Shown in pieces: positions 28,476 through 39,329 of a stretch of 45,998 nucleotides of DNA (its first letter is position 1; each line of letters starts with the position of its first letter). The stretch is from an uncultured Cellvibrionales bacterium. Lineage in GTDB: Bacteria; Pseudomonadota; Gammaproteobacteria; Pseudomonadales; Porticoccaceae. The notes under the pieces are model-generated. The model did not search any database. It was not told where the DNA came from and saw only the letters and a program-made list of their open reading frames with translations. Made by a program: the position numbers and the translations under genes. The stretch covers positions 1 through 45,998 of the forward strand of contig CAJWFB010000006.1 in NCBI GenBank assembly GCA_913031645.1, read 5' to 3'.

Positions 28476-29729
28476 TTACATATTTTCTATCATTGCATCG
28501 CCAAACTCAGAGCAAGACATCAAAATTGCATCGTCCATCAGACGTTCAAAATCATAGGTTACTTTTTTCTCAGTAATAGCACCCTCAATGCCCTTAATAA
28601 CGAGGTCCGCAGCCTCTCCCCACCCTAGGTGGCGCAGCATCATTTCGGCTGACAGGATCAGTGACCCTGGGTTAACCTTATCTTGGCCAGCATACTTAGG
28701 AGCTGTGCCATGAGTAGCTTCAAAGATAGCCACATCATCAGATAGATTGGCACCTGGAGCAATTCCGATACCGCCTACTTGAGCAGCCAGTGCGTCTGAT
28801 ATGTAGTCACCATTTAAGTTAAGCGTAGCTAAAACGCTGTACTCATCTGGCCGCAGAATAATCTGCTGTAGCATAGCGTCAGCGATCACATCTTTAATAA
28901 CGATATCTTCACCGGTATTTGGATTCTTCACGACATGCCATGGGCCGCCATCAAGCGGCTCGCCGCCAAAGGCATCCCGAGCGACCTCATAGCCCCAATC
29001 ACAGAATGCACCTTCGGTGAACTTCATAATATTGCCCTTGTGTACTAATGTGACAGAGGGCTTGTTTTGATCGATCGCATACTGAATCGCTTTAGTGACA
29101 AGACGCTTAGTGCCTTGCTCTGAAACGGGCTTAACGCCAATACCACAGTTTGTATCAAACCTAATCTTGCTTACGCTCATCTCGTCCTGAAGAAACTTAA
29201 TCACTTTAGTCGCTTCTGCGCTACCCGCCTTCCATTCGATACCCGCATAGATATCTTCGGAGTTCTCGCGGAAGATACACATATCGACCTTGTTTGGCTC
29301 CTTTACTGGAGAAGGAACACCGGTAAACCAGCGCACAGGCCGCTGGCAAACAAACAAGTCAAGCTCTTGACGCAGTGCAACATTCAACGAACGGAAACCA
29401 CCTCCGACGGGCGTGGTCAATGGCCCTTTAATTGAAACGATATATTCTTGAACAGCTTCTAAAGTTTCAGCTGGAAACCAGTCACCCTCATAAAGTTCCG
29501 CTGCCTTCTCACCACAGAATACTTCCATCCAAGAGATCTTTTTCTCGCCGCCGTAGGCTTTCTCTACAGCTGCATCAATGACTTTCACCATAACGGGGGT
29601 AATATCAACACCAATGCCGTCGCCTTCGATAAATGGAATGACTGGATTATTTGGAACATTTATTGAGAAGTCAGAATTAACAGTGATTTTATCACCGCTT
29701 TGTGGAACTTTAATGTGCTGGTATCCCAT
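28476..29729 (-). CDS. icd: NADP-dependent isocitrate dehydrogenase
   Basis: A 417-residue homodimeric TCA-cycle enzyme that decarboxylates isocitrate to 2-oxoglutarate. Visible: [13 protein letters not shown] at the N-terminus, the substrate-binding [26 protein letters not shown] (its Ser is the AceK phosphorylation site in E. coli), [51 protein letters not shown] and [12 protein letters not shown], the latter with the NADP-type region. GGAG precedes the ATG. Isocitrate lyase, its competitor for isocitrate, lies 10 kb away in this window. aceK is not present here. Confidence 0.97.
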   Translation of the reverse strand: MGYQHIKVPQSGDKITVNSDFSINVPNNPVIPFIEGDGIGVDITPVMVKVIDAAVEKAYGGEKKISWMEVFCGEKAAELYEGDWFPAETLEAVQEYIVSIKGPLTTPVGGGFRSLNVALRQELDLFVCQRPVRWFTGVPSPVKEPNKVDMCIFRENSEDIYAGIEWKAGSAEATKVIKFLQDEMSVSKIRFDTNCGIGVKPVSEQGTKRLVTKAIQYAIDQNKPSVTLVHKGNIMKFTEGAFCDWGYEVARDAFGGEPLDGGPWHVVKNPNTGEDIVIKDVIADAMLQQIILRPDEYSVLATLNLNGDYISDALAAQVGGIGIAPGANLSDDVAIFEATHGTAPKYAGQDKVNPGSLILSAEMMLRHLGWGEAADLVIKGIEGAITEKKVTYDFERLMDDAILMSCSEFGDAMIENM

Positions 29730-29846
29730 GCTTATCTCCGTGGATAATGATCAATTTAGTAGTGCGGAAAGGTAGTTTTGTAAAAAATTTACCTAATCAC
29801 GATATATTAACATACGACATGCAATATTTTGTAGCAGATTTTGCCC

Positions 29847-29852
29847 TATAAT
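29847..29852 (+). promoter_or_regulatory. Candidate -10 box for rluE
   Basis: A consensus TATAAT stands 20 bases before the rluE GTG, in the 143-bp divergent region with icd. No good -35 is seen at 16-18 bases. The predicted start near 29859 would leave a short leader that just includes the GGAG ribosome-binding site (29863-29866). Confidence 0.4.
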
Positions 29853-29872
29853 AGTTATTTTCGGAGACCACT

Positions 29873-30415
29873 GTGCCAAAACTGATCATTTTTAACAAAC
29901 CGTTTCAGGTGATGAGTCAATTTACCGATCAGGGCCAACGAAAGACCCTTGCTGACTTTATTGAAATCCCGTCTTTTTACCCTGCAGGACGCTTAGACTA
30001 TGACTCTGAAGGTCTCATGTTACTCACTGATAATGGTCGGTTACAAGCGGAGATCAGTCATCCAAAAAACAAGTTAAAGAAGACTTACTGGGTACAAGTG
30101 GAGGGTGCTGTGACTGCTGAACACTGTGCTGCTCTCATGGCGGGCGTAGAGCTCAACGATGGGCCGGCGCGTGCAGACTCTTGTAAAATTTTGCCAGAAC
30201 CGTCTTTGTGGTCGCGTAATCCGCCAATCAGGGTGCGTAAAACGGTTCCCGATAGCTGGATTGAGCTAGTCATTAGCGAGGGCCGTAATCGTCAGGTGCG
30301 CCGAATGACCGCAGCGGTCAAGCTACCTACCTTGAGATTGGTGCGTATAGCTATCGGTCAATGGTCTCTCGGGGATCTGCAGCCTGGCAAATACCGTACT
30401 ATGGGCTCAATATAA
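29873..30415 (+). CDS. rluE: 23S rRNA pseudouridine synthase RluE
   Basis: A 180-residue RsuA/RluB/E/F-family pseudouridine synthase without an S4 domain, the size of E. coli RluE, which modifies U2457 of 23S rRNA. The catalytic aspartate is in GRLDYDSEGLMLLTDNG; IIFNKPFQVMSQF and KKTYWVQVEG are family-specific, and EGRNRQVRRM closes the active site. The start is GTG with GGAG at the right distance. nudJ follows after 12 bp, the same order as in Pseudomonas relatives. Confidence 0.92.
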   Translation: MPKLIIFNKPFQVMSQFTDQGQRKTLADFIEIPSFYPAGRLDYDSEGLMLLTDNGRLQAEISHPKNKLKKTYWVQVEGAVTAEHCAALMAGVELNDGPARADSCKILPEPSLWSRNPPIRVRKTVPDSWIELVISEGRNRQVRRMTAAVKLPTLRLVRIAIGQWSLGDLQPGKYRTMGSI

Positions 30416-30427
30416 AAGGGATTAATT

Positions 30428-30874
30428 ATGCCAGACACTATCCACCTCACCGTCGCCACTGTGGTTGAGCGTAATGGAAATTTTTTGATGGTCCGCGAGA
30501 CACAGGATGGCGTTCAGGTAATTAACCAACCTGCCGGGCATGTTGAGCCGGGTGAAGATGTATTAGCTGCGGCACTGCGAGAAACTTTTGAGGAAACTGG
30601 CTGGGAGGTAAAAATTACCGGTTTTTTAGGGTTTTCTAATGCTAAGTCTGTCACTTCTGGCATTACTTATTACCGTCTGGTGTTTGTAGCTGAGCCTCTG
30701 CAATTTCAAGAGGACGCAGAAATAGACAGCGATATTGATAGCGCTGAATGGATGACACTTGAGCAAATAAAAGATCCGATCAATAAGCCTCGCAGTGAAA
30801 TGGTCTATCAGGCTGTTGATGACTTCATGTCGGGACGTATTTTCCCTTTGGAAATCTTTCATAACGGCTTATAG
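30428..30874 (+). CDS. nudJ: NUDIX hydrolase NudJ
   Basis: A 148-residue Nudix phosphatase. The Nudix box is complete: GHVEPGEDVLAAALRETFEETGW, with the REtxEE metal-binding core. E. coli NudJ hydrolyses HMP-PP and nucleoside di-/triphosphates. Position directly before mnmA is the conserved place of this gene. AAGGGA precedes the ATG. Confidence 0.88.
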   Translation: MPDTIHLTVATVVERNGNFLMVRETQDGVQVINQPAGHVEPGEDVLAAALRETFEETGWEVKITGFLGFSNAKSVTSGITYYRLVFVAEPLQFQEDAEIDSDIDSAEWMTLEQIKDPINKPRSEMVYQAVDDFMSGRIFPLEIFHNGL

Positions 30875-30916
30875 TAATACCCCAAATAATCGTGCTAAGA
30901 GTTGCCTGTCACTATC

Positions 30917-32020
30917 ATGAATAAACCCGCAAAAGTAATTGTTGGCATGTCTGGGGGCGTTGATTCCTCGGTGGCTGCGCTGTTGCTGATCGAGCAGGGT
31001 TATGAGGTAGAAGGTCTGTTCATGAAAAATTGGGATGAAGACGATGGCTCTGAGTATTGCACCGCTATTGCCGATCTAGCCGATGCGCAGCAAGTGTGTG
31101 ACAAACTAGAGATCCCCTTGCACACCGCCAATTTTGCGGCGGACTACTGGGATAATGTGTTTGAGCACTTTTTAGAAGAATACCGTGCCGGGCGCACGCC
31201 TAATCCTGACATTTTATGTAACCGCGAAATCAAGTTTAAGGTGTTTCTTGATTACGCTCAGATTATGGGCGCTGATTACATTGCCACTGGCCACTACACC
31301 CGAGTAGATAACACTACCGCGACCGCCCGATTGCTCAAGGGCCTAGACAATAATAAAGATCAAAGCTATTTCTTACATGCAGTGGAAGGAAAGGCATTTG
31401 CCAAATCACTATTCCCGTTGGGTGAATTAGAAAAACCTGAGGTGCGAGCCATTGCAGATAAACATGGTTTTGTGACCTCCGACAAAAAGGATAGTACTGG
31501 CATTTGCTTTATTGGTGAGCGCCGCTTCAAGGACTTTTTAGAGCAGTACATTCCGGCACAACCTGGCCCTATGGAAACACCCGATGGTGTAATCATGGGG
31601 CAGCATCACGGTCTCATGTTCTACACCATAGGACAGCGGCAAGGTTTAGGCATAGGCGGGGTTAAAGATTCAGGCGATGCGCCGTGGTTCACGCTTGGAA
31701 AAAACTTAGAGCGCAATGTACTCATCGTTGGCCAAGGTTCAAACCATCCTATGCTATTTACTAATCAGTTAGCGGCATCGGGTATAAATTGGATTAACGG
31801 TCAACCGCCCGCATCTGAGCCGCTCCAATGCATGGCGAAAACACGCTATCGGCAGCCTGATCAGGCCTGTACCGTGCATGTGAGTGATGATGGAACCAGT
31901 GCTGTTGTATTTGACCAACCGCAACGTGCGATAACGCCAGGCCAGTCAGTGGTTTTTTACGTCAATGATTGTTGCCTCGGCGGCGGTGTGATCGAGCGTA
32001 CATGGAATACACCTGCGTGA
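30917..32020 (+). CDS. mnmA: tRNA 2-thiouridylase MnmA
   Basis: About 367 residues. It thiolates U34 of tRNA-Lys, -Glu and -Gln using sulfur relayed by the Tus proteins. The PP-loop [14 protein letters not shown] comes first, [14 protein letters not shown] next, then the catalytic cysteine in [11 protein letters not shown] and the second one in [12 protein letters not shown]. The closing domain has [13 protein letters not shown] and a C-terminal barrel. I take ATG 30917 (MNKPAKVIV); a TTG at 30902 would add five residues. The 3' end overlaps hflD. Confidence 0.96.
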   Translation: MNKPAKVIVGMSGGVDSSVAALLLIEQGYEVEGLFMKNWDEDDGSEYCTAIADLADAQQVCDKLEIPLHTANFAADYWDNVFEHFLEEYRAGRTPNPDILCNREIKFKVFLDYAQIMGADYIATGHYTRVDNTTATARLLKGLDNNKDQSYFLHAVEGKAFAKSLFPLGELEKPEVRAIADKHGFVTSDKKDSTGICFIGERRFKDFLEQYIPAQPGPMETPDGVIMGQHHGLMFYTIGQRQGLGIGGVKDSGDAPWFTLGKNLERNVLIVGQGSNHPMLFTNQLAASGINWINGQPPASEPLQCMAKTRYRQPDQACTVHVSDDGTSAVVFDQPQRAITPGQSVVFYVNDCCLGGGVIERTWNTPA

Positions 32021-32628
32021 TCTTCAGGCGCCCTACTGCTGATCAAGCCCTTGCTTTAGCTGGAGTGTTTCAAGCTGCAGAGCTAGTGGCCAAGCTGGCC
32101 ACCGAAGGTGGTATTGCCGAGGCTCAGCTGTCAGCGGCGATGGTAGCGCTATTAAATCAAAACCCTGAAACCGTCCACAGCCTCTATGGATCAGCGAAAA
32201 ACATAGAGCTCGGTATTAACTCTATGCGAGAGATGATTAACGATCGCAGTCAGGGCTCTACAGATGTCATGCGCTATGTCATCGGTATTATGTATCTTGC
32301 ACGTCGACTAACCGCGGACACGATAAGAATCGATCAAGTTGGCAAGGGCATTACGAATGCCCAGCGTCAGGCAGCGCATTTTTCTGCAACCCATGAAAAC
32401 GTTATTGCCAATGTCGCAGGCTTGTATACTGACACAGTGAGCACCATAAACGGCCGTATTCAGGTCACCGGCAATCCTCTCTATTTACAGCAACCCGCTA
32501 TTGCCCAGCGTGTACGTTGCCTTCTATTCTCTGGTATTCGCAGTGCGTTTCTATGGCATCAAGTAGGGGGCAAACGTAGCCATTTATTATGGCAGCGCAA
32601 TCGTCTTCTCTCAGTATTACCAATCTAA
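32017..32628 (+). CDS. hflD: HflD, lysogenization regulator homologue
   Basis: About 203 residues, alpha-helical. It matches HflD in [14 protein letters not shown], the [17 protein letters not shown] helix, and the C-terminal [42 protein letters not shown] stretch. E. coli HflD is a membrane-associated protein that sequesters the lambda CII protein; its normal cell role is unclear. I choose GTG at 32017: it overlaps the mnmA stop as GTGA, has GGAA nine bases upstream, and places LALAG at the family's usual distance from the start. ATG 32002 is the alternative. It sits between mnmA and purB, the conserved order. Confidence 0.9.
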   Translation: MIFRRPTADQALALAGVFQAAELVAKLATEGGIAEAQLSAAMVALLNQNPETVHSLYGSAKNIELGINSMREMINDRSQGSTDVMRYVIGIMYLARRLTADTIRIDQVGKGITNAQRQAAHFSATHENVIANVAGLYTDTVSTINGRIQVTGNPLYLQQPAIAQRVRCLLFSGIRSAFLWHQVGGKRSHLLWQRNRLLSVLPI

Positions 32629-32667
32629 AGACCAATTAAGCAAAATGACAATTAGCTCAATTGATGC

Positions 32668-32696
32668 CTGAAATGGCGTCATATTTCCGATATAAT
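32668..32696 (+). promoter_or_regulatory. Putative sigma-70 promoter of purB
   Basis: CTGAAA (32668-32673), a 17-base spacer and a consensus TATAAT (32691-32696) lie in the 103-bp gap before purB. The -10 is perfect and the -35 matches four of six. The leader would be about 30 bases, with AGGAA before the ATG. Confidence 0.6.
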
Positions 32697-32719
32697 AAGG
32701 CGCAATTAATTTCACTTAA

Positions 32720-34108
<1,389 letters not shown>

Positions 34109-34113
34109 GCCCT

Positions 34114-35076
34114 GTGAGTGCGGACAACCACCCTATTCTCGGTGAAATTACCGCCGATGAGTTTTTAGCGGAATACTGGCAGAAGAAACCTCTATTAATT
34201 CGCAATGCGATTCCTAATTTTATAGCGCCCATCGAGGGCGATGATTTAGCGGGTCTTTCTCTTGAGGAGGAGGTTGAGTCGCGCCTAGTGATTGGTGATG
34301 ACTGGCAACTTGAACATGGACCCTTTGAGGAATCTCGTTTTGAGACTCTACCCGATCGTAACTGGACTCTATTGGTTCAAGGTGTTGACCTGTGGGTACC
34401 AGAGGTAGCTCATCTGTTGAAGTCCTTTGATTTTTTACCGGCCTGGCGTGTGGATGATATTATGGTCAGCTATGCCGAAGACGGTGGCAATGTTGGCCCG
34501 CACTTTGATTACTACGATGTATTTCTATTGCAGGGTAGCGGTCAACGGCGTTGGCAGATAGGTCAACTCTGTTCTGCTGATGATCTGCATACTGACAATA
34601 CACGGCTAAAGGTGTTGAAAGAATTTACTGCGTTGGAAGACTGGGTGTTAAATCCCGGGGATATGCTTTATTTACCGCCCAAAGTTGCTCATCACGGTGT
34701 TGCCATTGGAGAGTGCACAACCTTTTCGGTAGGCTTTAGAGCGCCCGCAGCCACTGAAATGCTCGATGACTTGGCCACTGAGCTATTAAGTCGCGACTTG
34801 ATTCCCAATCATCTGACCGATCCCCCACTCACTGCCGATATGGCCGAACAGCCTATTTCCACCCCTTATATTCAGCGCGTCAAGGCGCTGCTGCAAGAGA
34901 CTCTGGATGATGAACAAATGCTCGGGGAATGGTTTGCCCAGTTTATGAGCGCGCCAAAGTACCCACCACTGGTCGACATTACTGAAGAAGTAAGAACAGC
35001 CACACTGGAGAACCGCGCCGTTGATGGCGAGGAGTCCACGTATAGCCACTATGTAAATGGGCAAAAGCAGGACTGA
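34114..35076 (+). CDS. roxA: Ribosomal protein uL16 3-hydroxylase RoxA (YcfD), JmjC-type oxygenase
   Basis: A 320-residue Fe(II)/2-oxoglutarate oxygenase with a cupin/JmjC core followed by a helical dimer and winged-helix region. The iron-binding H-x-D is in VGPHFDYYDVFLLQG, and the distal histidine is in LPPKVAHHGVA. E. coli YcfD hydroxylates an arginine of uL16. FLAEYWQKKPLLIRNA at the N-terminus is typical. The start is GTG, 5 bp after purB, so it is likely co-transcribed. Confidence 0.92.
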   Translation: MSADNHPILGEITADEFLAEYWQKKPLLIRNAIPNFIAPIEGDDLAGLSLEEEVESRLVIGDDWQLEHGPFEESRFETLPDRNWTLLVQGVDLWVPEVAHLLKSFDFLPAWRVDDIMVSYAEDGGNVGPHFDYYDVFLLQGSGQRRWQIGQLCSADDLHTDNTRLKVLKEFTALEDWVLNPGDMLYLPPKVAHHGVAIGECTTFSVGFRAPAATEMLDDLATELLSRDLIPNHLTDPPLTADMAEQPISTPYIQRVKALLQETLDDEQMLGEWFAQFMSAPKYPPLVDITEEVRTATLENRAVDGEESTYSHYVNGQKQD

Positions 35077-35094
35077 GCAAGAGGGATATAGGTA

Positions 35095-35520
35095 TTGATT
35101 AGTATTAAGCGAGCCAGTTGGATAGAGGATGAAATCGCGATCAAGTCAGTCCGTATTTCGGTGTTTGTCGAAGAACAACAGATACCTTTTGAAGTTGACT
35201 TCGACACACAGGATGCAACCGCAAAGCATTGGCTGGCTGTTGATGCAAATAACCAGCCAGTTGGCACAGCGCGAATGCTTTCAGACGGTCATTTTGGCCG
35301 CATGGCAGTATTAAAAAATTACCGTAATCATGGTATTGGCCGTTTAATCATGGCCGCGGCCTCTGACTATGCCGCCGTTTCGGGAATGCGTGACGTCTAT
35401 TTGTACGCTCAACTCACCGCCATGCCCTTTTATCAAAGCCTTGGTTTTACGCCGTATGGTAAAGTTTTTTTAGAGGCTGGATTGGAGCATATTGCCATGC
35501 TTAAGCAGTTGTCAGTCTAA
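35095..35520 (+). CDS. GNAT-family N-acetyltransferase
   Basis: A 141-residue GNAT protein. The acetyl-CoA motif A reads [20 protein letters not shown] (pattern R/Q-x-x-G-x-G/A), and motif [36 protein letters not shown] is shared by small GNATs found after roxA in Pseudomonas relatives. The substrate is unknown. The start is a TTG with GAGGG nine bases upstream. Its 3' end overlaps rraA tail to tail by nine bases. Confidence 0.86.
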   Translation: MISIKRASWIEDEIAIKSVRISVFVEEQQIPFEVDFDTQDATAKHWLAVDANNQPVGTARMLSDGHFGRMAVLKNYRNHGIGRLIMAAASDYAAVSGMRDVYLYAQLTAMPFYQSLGFTPYGKVFLEAGLEHIAMLKQLSV

Positions 35521-35994
35521 CGGCTGGTTTGAGGCCAGAATTCCATTGTTGTCAGCGTAAATATAGTCGCCATTACTAATGGTGACACCGGCAAACGTAA
35601 CTGCGATGCCCTGCTCGCCAATACCTTTCTTATCAGTCTTCATTGGATGAGAACCAAGCGCTTGAATGCCAATGTCTATGGCAATTATTTCATCAACATC
35701 ACGAATGCATCCGTAGATTACTATCCCTGCCCAACCACTCACCGATGCCTGTCTTGCCAACATGTCGCCAAGACAGGCTCGACGCATGCTCCCACCAGCG
35801 TCAACCACCATTACTCGACCTCCACCAGGCGTACCAACCAACTCTTTGACAGTACTGTTGTCTTCAAAGCATTTCACTGTCAATGCTGGGCCGCTAAAGC
35901 ACTTGCGACCACCAAAGTTGGTAAAAATGGGGTCTAATACTCTGACTAAATTGGGATAATCATCACATAAGTCTGGGGTAGATTTGGTTACCAT
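35512..35994 (-). CDS. rraA: RraA, regulator of RNase E activity
   Basis: A 160-residue protein of the RraA/DlpA fold. In E. coli it binds RNase E and lowers mRNA decay. DLCDDYP at the N-terminus, the [21 protein letters not shown] strand, [27 protein letters not shown], and [17 protein letters not shown] match. Some family members are HMG aldolases or oxaloacetate decarboxylases, but the length and sequence here fit the RNase E regulator. It lies 8 bp downstream of glcB. Confidence 0.9.
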   Translation of the reverse strand: MVTKSTPDLCDDYPNLVRVLDPIFTNFGGRKCFSGPALTVKCFEDNSTVKELVGTPGGGRVMVVDAGGSMRRACLGDMLARQASVSGWAGIVIYGCIRDVDEIIAIDIGIQALGSHPMKTDKKGIGEQGIAVTFAGVTISNGDYIYADNNGILASNQPLD

Positions 35995-36002
35995 AATGCG
36001 CC

Positions 36003-38165
36003 CTAAGCCTTTACTTGCTGTCGGTACGCATGTAACAGGGGCTCAGTGTACCCACTGGGTTGCTCTAGCCCCTTAAAAACAAGGTCTGAGGCGGCTTGAA
36101 AAGCGGCACTCTGGTCGAAGTCAGGACCCATAGGTACGTAATCAGTATCGCCAGCGTTTTGCCCGTCAACCACCGCCGCCATTCGTCTTAGTGTCTCATT
36201 GACCTGTTCTGTTGTACACATGCCGTGATGAAGCCAGTTAGTGATGTGTTGGCTTGAAATTCTGAGTGTGGCGCGATCCTCCATCAGCCCGACGTTGTTA
36301 ATATCCGGTACCTTTGAGCACCCTACACCCTGCTCTACCCAGCGAACAACATAGCCGAGCATACCCTGAGCATTATTATCAAGCTCCAACTGTATTTGCT
36401 CTGAGGTTAACCGTTGGTCGCCTAGTAATGGGATAGTTAAGATATCATCAACATTCGCGTGGGTTCGAGTCAATAACTGGTCTTGCAAATTGGCGACATT
36501 GACCTGATGATAATGTATGGCGTGTAGCGTAGCGGCTGTAGGTGATGGTACCCAGGCACAGTTTGCACCTGCTTTGGGGTGGCCAATCTTGATTCTCATC
36601 ATGTCGGCCATATTATCTGGGATAGCCCACATGCCTTTGCCGATTTGGGCCTTTCCCTTAAGCCCACAAGCAAGACCAACATCAACATTTTGATCTTCAT
36701 AAGCGGCAATCCAAGGCATGGTCTTGAGATCACCCTTAAGCGCAAAGGCTCCAGCCAACATGCTGGTATGGATCTCATCACCAGTTCGGTCCAGAAAACC
36801 GGTGTTGATAAACACAACACGCCCTTTCGCAGCCCGAATACATTCTTTTAAATTGACGGAGGTACGGCGCTCTTCATCCATGATGCCCACCTTGATCGTG
36901 TGGCGATTAAGGCCAAAAGCATCCTCAATGGCATCGAACAGGTCGTTGGTGAAGGCAACTTCTGCAGGACCATGCATTTTAGGCTTGACGATGTAAATAC
37001 TGCCGCTGGTAGAATTGGCTAGGCCACCCTGTCGATTAAGATCATGGAGAGAAATAAGGCTAGTAATGACACCATCCATAATGCCCTCTGGGATTTCGCT
37101 ACCATCAGCGCATAATATGGCTGGATTAGTCATTAGATGGCCCACATTACGGATAAACATCAAACTGCGCCCTTTGAGTACCAGTGGCGACCCATCGGCC
37201 CCCAAATAGTGCCGGTCATCACTCATTTTGCGCACAAAGCTATTGCTGCCACGCGTGATCGTCTCTTGCAGATCCCCCTTAATAAGACCAAGCCAATTAG
37301 CGTAGGCAAGCGCTTTATCTTCTGCGTCAACCGCGGCTACTGAGTCTTCGCAGTCCATAATGGTTGTCAGTGCTGACTCAAGCACAATATCTTTCACGTG
37401 CGCTCTGTCGCTCGACCCAATATTATCTCTAGGATCGACTTGAATTTCTACATGTAAGTTGTTGTTTTTAATGAGTATAGAGGTAGGATTTTCGGTGTCA
37501 CCTACATAACCCATGAGTTGATTACTGTTTGCAAGCGCCACCGAACTGCCGTCGCTAAGCTGTACCTGCAGTTGCTGATCTACCACCCTGTAAGCAGCGG
37601 ACTGATGGTGAGAGGCTGCAGCTAAGGGCGCTACGCTGTCTAAAAAATCACGACCGTAGTCGATAACCTTCTGTCCACGAACTGGGTTATAAGCCCCAGA
37701 TTTATCTGCACCATCCGCCTCAGAGATAACATCGTTTCCATAAAGCGCATCATACAAGCTGCCCCAACGTGCATTGGCGGCATTGAGCGCAAATCGCGCA
37801 TTCATAATAGGAACAACGAGCTGCGGCCCTGCTTGAACGGTAATTTCTGTGTCGACATTCTCTGGCGTTACCGCAAAATCGTCCCCTTGAGGTACTAAAT
37901 AACCGATATCTTGCAGGAATGCCTTGTACTCGGAGAACGTGAAGCCAGGACTGTTGTTTTTGTGCCAGGCATCGATTTGGGCCTGTAAATCGTCACGGAC
38001 CCCCAGTAGATCACGATTGATCGGCGCAAAACGCTCGATAATAGCAGCAAATTTAGGCCAGAAAGCCTCTGCTGCTAGACCTGTTCCTGGAAGAATAGAC
38101 TGATTGACCAGCTCATGAATTGATTTGGCGACCGCAAGGCCGGATTGTTGGACTCTTTCACTCAT
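36003..38165 (-). CDS. glcB: Malate synthase G
   Basis: A 720-residue monomeric TIM-barrel enzyme that condenses glyoxylate with acetyl-CoA to malate, the second step of the glyoxylate shunt. Family segments are [32 protein letters not shown], the catalytic-arginine segment [30 protein letters not shown] and [17 protein letters not shown]. Length is that of the G isoform, not the shorter A isoform. rraA follows 8 bp downstream. The LysR gene is upstream on the same strand and isocitrate lyase lies just beyond it. Confidence 0.97.
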   Translation of the reverse strand: MSERVQQSGLAVAKSIHELVNQSILPGTGLAAEAFWPKFAAIIERFAPINRDLLGVRDDLQAQIDAWHKNNSPGFTFSEYKAFLQDIGYLVPQGDDFAVTPENVDTEITVQAGPQLVVPIMNARFALNAANARWGSLYDALYGNDVISEADGADKSGAYNPVRGQKVIDYGRDFLDSVAPLAAASHHQSAAYRVVDQQLQVQLSDGSSVALANSNQLMGYVGDTENPTSILIKNNNLHVEIQVDPRDNIGSSDRAHVKDIVLESALTTIMDCEDSVAAVDAEDKALAYANWLGLIKGDLQETITRGSNSFVRKMSDDRHYLGADGSPLVLKGRSLMFIRNVGHLMTNPAILCADGSEIPEGIMDGVITSLISLHDLNRQGGLANSTSGSIYIVKPKMHGPAEVAFTNDLFDAIEDAFGLNRHTIKVGIMDEERRTSVNLKECIRAAKGRVVFINTGFLDRTGDEIHTSMLAGAFALKGDLKTMPWIAAYEDQNVDVGLACGLKGKAQIGKGMWAIPDNMADMMRIKIGHPKAGANCAWVPSPTAATLHAIHYHQVNVANLQDQLLTRTHANVDDILTIPLLGDQRLTSEQIQLELDNNAQGMLGYVVRWVEQGVGCSKVPDINNVGLMEDRATLRISSQHITNWLHHGMCTTEQVNETLRRMAAVVDGQNAGDTDYVPMGPDFDQSAAFQAASDLVFKGLEQPSGYTEPLLHAYRQQVKA

Positions 38166-38284
38166 GGGCTAACTCCACCTCGTTGCTGACCGTCTTAGTG
38201 TATTAATTTGGTGCGGAAATTCCAAATCTGTCCCTCATATCTTGGCTATTCAGCAAGCCGATAATAGCGTTTTAAGACCACCCT

Positions 38285-39226
38285 TTAACCGAGTACCTCT
38301 TCGGACACAGTTTTAATTAGCTGCCTCATCCAGCGATGACCTGGATCATGCTGTAGCAAGGGACTCCATACCATTTTTAGCCTCATCCTAGGAATCTCAA
38401 ACGGCGGGTCTAGAATCACCACGTTGGGATTGCTTTCCAGCTGCCTCGCCGCCATGGAGGGTAATGTGACGATCAGATTTTTTTGCTCTCCAAGTAGCAA
38501 GGCTGCTTGATAATGTCGTGTGAACAGCGCGATATTACGTTTTGCACCGATTTTATCCAGAGCATCATCTACCCATCCCAGGCGTTGAACATCGTCTGAA
38601 CTCATTCCTACACCCACACCCATGCCAGTCTTGCTGACCCAAACATGCTTGGCTGATAAGTATGCATCGAGATTCCAGTTTTTTGAGATCGGATTGGACG
38701 CGCTAACCACGCAAGAAAAGCTATCATCCCAGAGATGTACTTGATGAAATGACTGAGGCAAACTATCGAAGCGATTGATGACAAGGTCTACCTTGCCTCT
38801 TTCTACATCGTGAAAGCTCACATCACTTGGTGTCATGATATCCAAGCGAACGTTAGGTGCCTCTTTTAAAAGCCGCCTGAGTAATACCGGCAGTAATGTC
38901 GCTTCGGTGTAATCACTTGCCATAATTCGGAAAATCCGATTAGACCCAGAGGGTTTGAAGTCAGTTTTGGGTAGTACCGCTTGCTCAGCGGCCGCCAGTA
39001 CAGTTCTTACTAGTGGCTGTAACTCCAGCGCCCTATCTGTCGGAGTCATGCCATCACTGGTGCGGACTAAAATAGGGTCAGCGAATAAATCACGGAGACG
39101 TCTCAGGCTGTTGGACATTGCCGGCTGACTGATACCTAGTTCCTCGGCTGCCCTTGTTACATTGCACTCTCGCAGTAAAACATCTAGGTAAACGAGAAGG
39201 TTTAAATCGACCTTTGACATATTCAT
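38285..39226 (-). CDS. LysR-family transcriptional regulator between glcB and aceA
   Basis: About 313 residues. The N-terminal winged HTH is typical: DLNLLVYLDVLLRECNVTRAAEELGISQPAMSNSLRRLRDLF, followed by the effector-binding domain from about residue 90 (FRIMASDYTEATLLPVLL...). I start at the ATG ending at 39226 (or 39220); the frame runs upstream through hydrophobic codons that overlap the aceA start and is not LysR-like. It is divergent from aceA across 103 bp, so it probably regulates isocitrate lyase and perhaps itself. The effector is unknown. Confidence 0.9.
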   Translation of the reverse strand: MNMSKVDLNLLVYLDVLLRECNVTRAAEELGISQPAMSNSLRRLRDLFADPILVRTSDGMTPTDRALELQPLVRTVLAAAEQAVLPKTDFKPSGSNRIFRIMASDYTEATLLPVLLRRLLKEAPNVRLDIMTPSDVSFHDVERGKVDLVINRFDSLPQSFHQVHLWDDSFSCVVSASNPISKNWNLDAYLSAKHVWVSKTGMGVGVGMSSDDVQRLGWVDDALDKIGAKRNIALFTRHYQAALLLGEQKNLIVTLPSMAARQLESNPNVVILDPPFEIPRMRLKMVWSPLLQHDPGHRWMRQLIKTVSEEVLG

Positions 39227-39329
39227 CAGAAAAATACCCAAGATTAAAATGATAATGTAGATTAATGTCGGCATGATACCTAAAATACTGGGATAGTCCA
39301 ATCTGCCAATCAAAACAAAGAGGAATCTC

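Noticed and set aside
36579..37343. Several plus-strand frames of 60-90 codons opposite glcB
   Set aside because: They are shadows of the malate synthase coding strand with low-complexity composition and no ribosome-binding sites.
39232..39275. ATTAA...TTAAT inverted repeat between the LysR gene and aceA as a LysR box
   Set aside because: Arms are only 5 bp in AT-rich DNA and lack a clear T-N11-A pattern; not distinguishable from chance.
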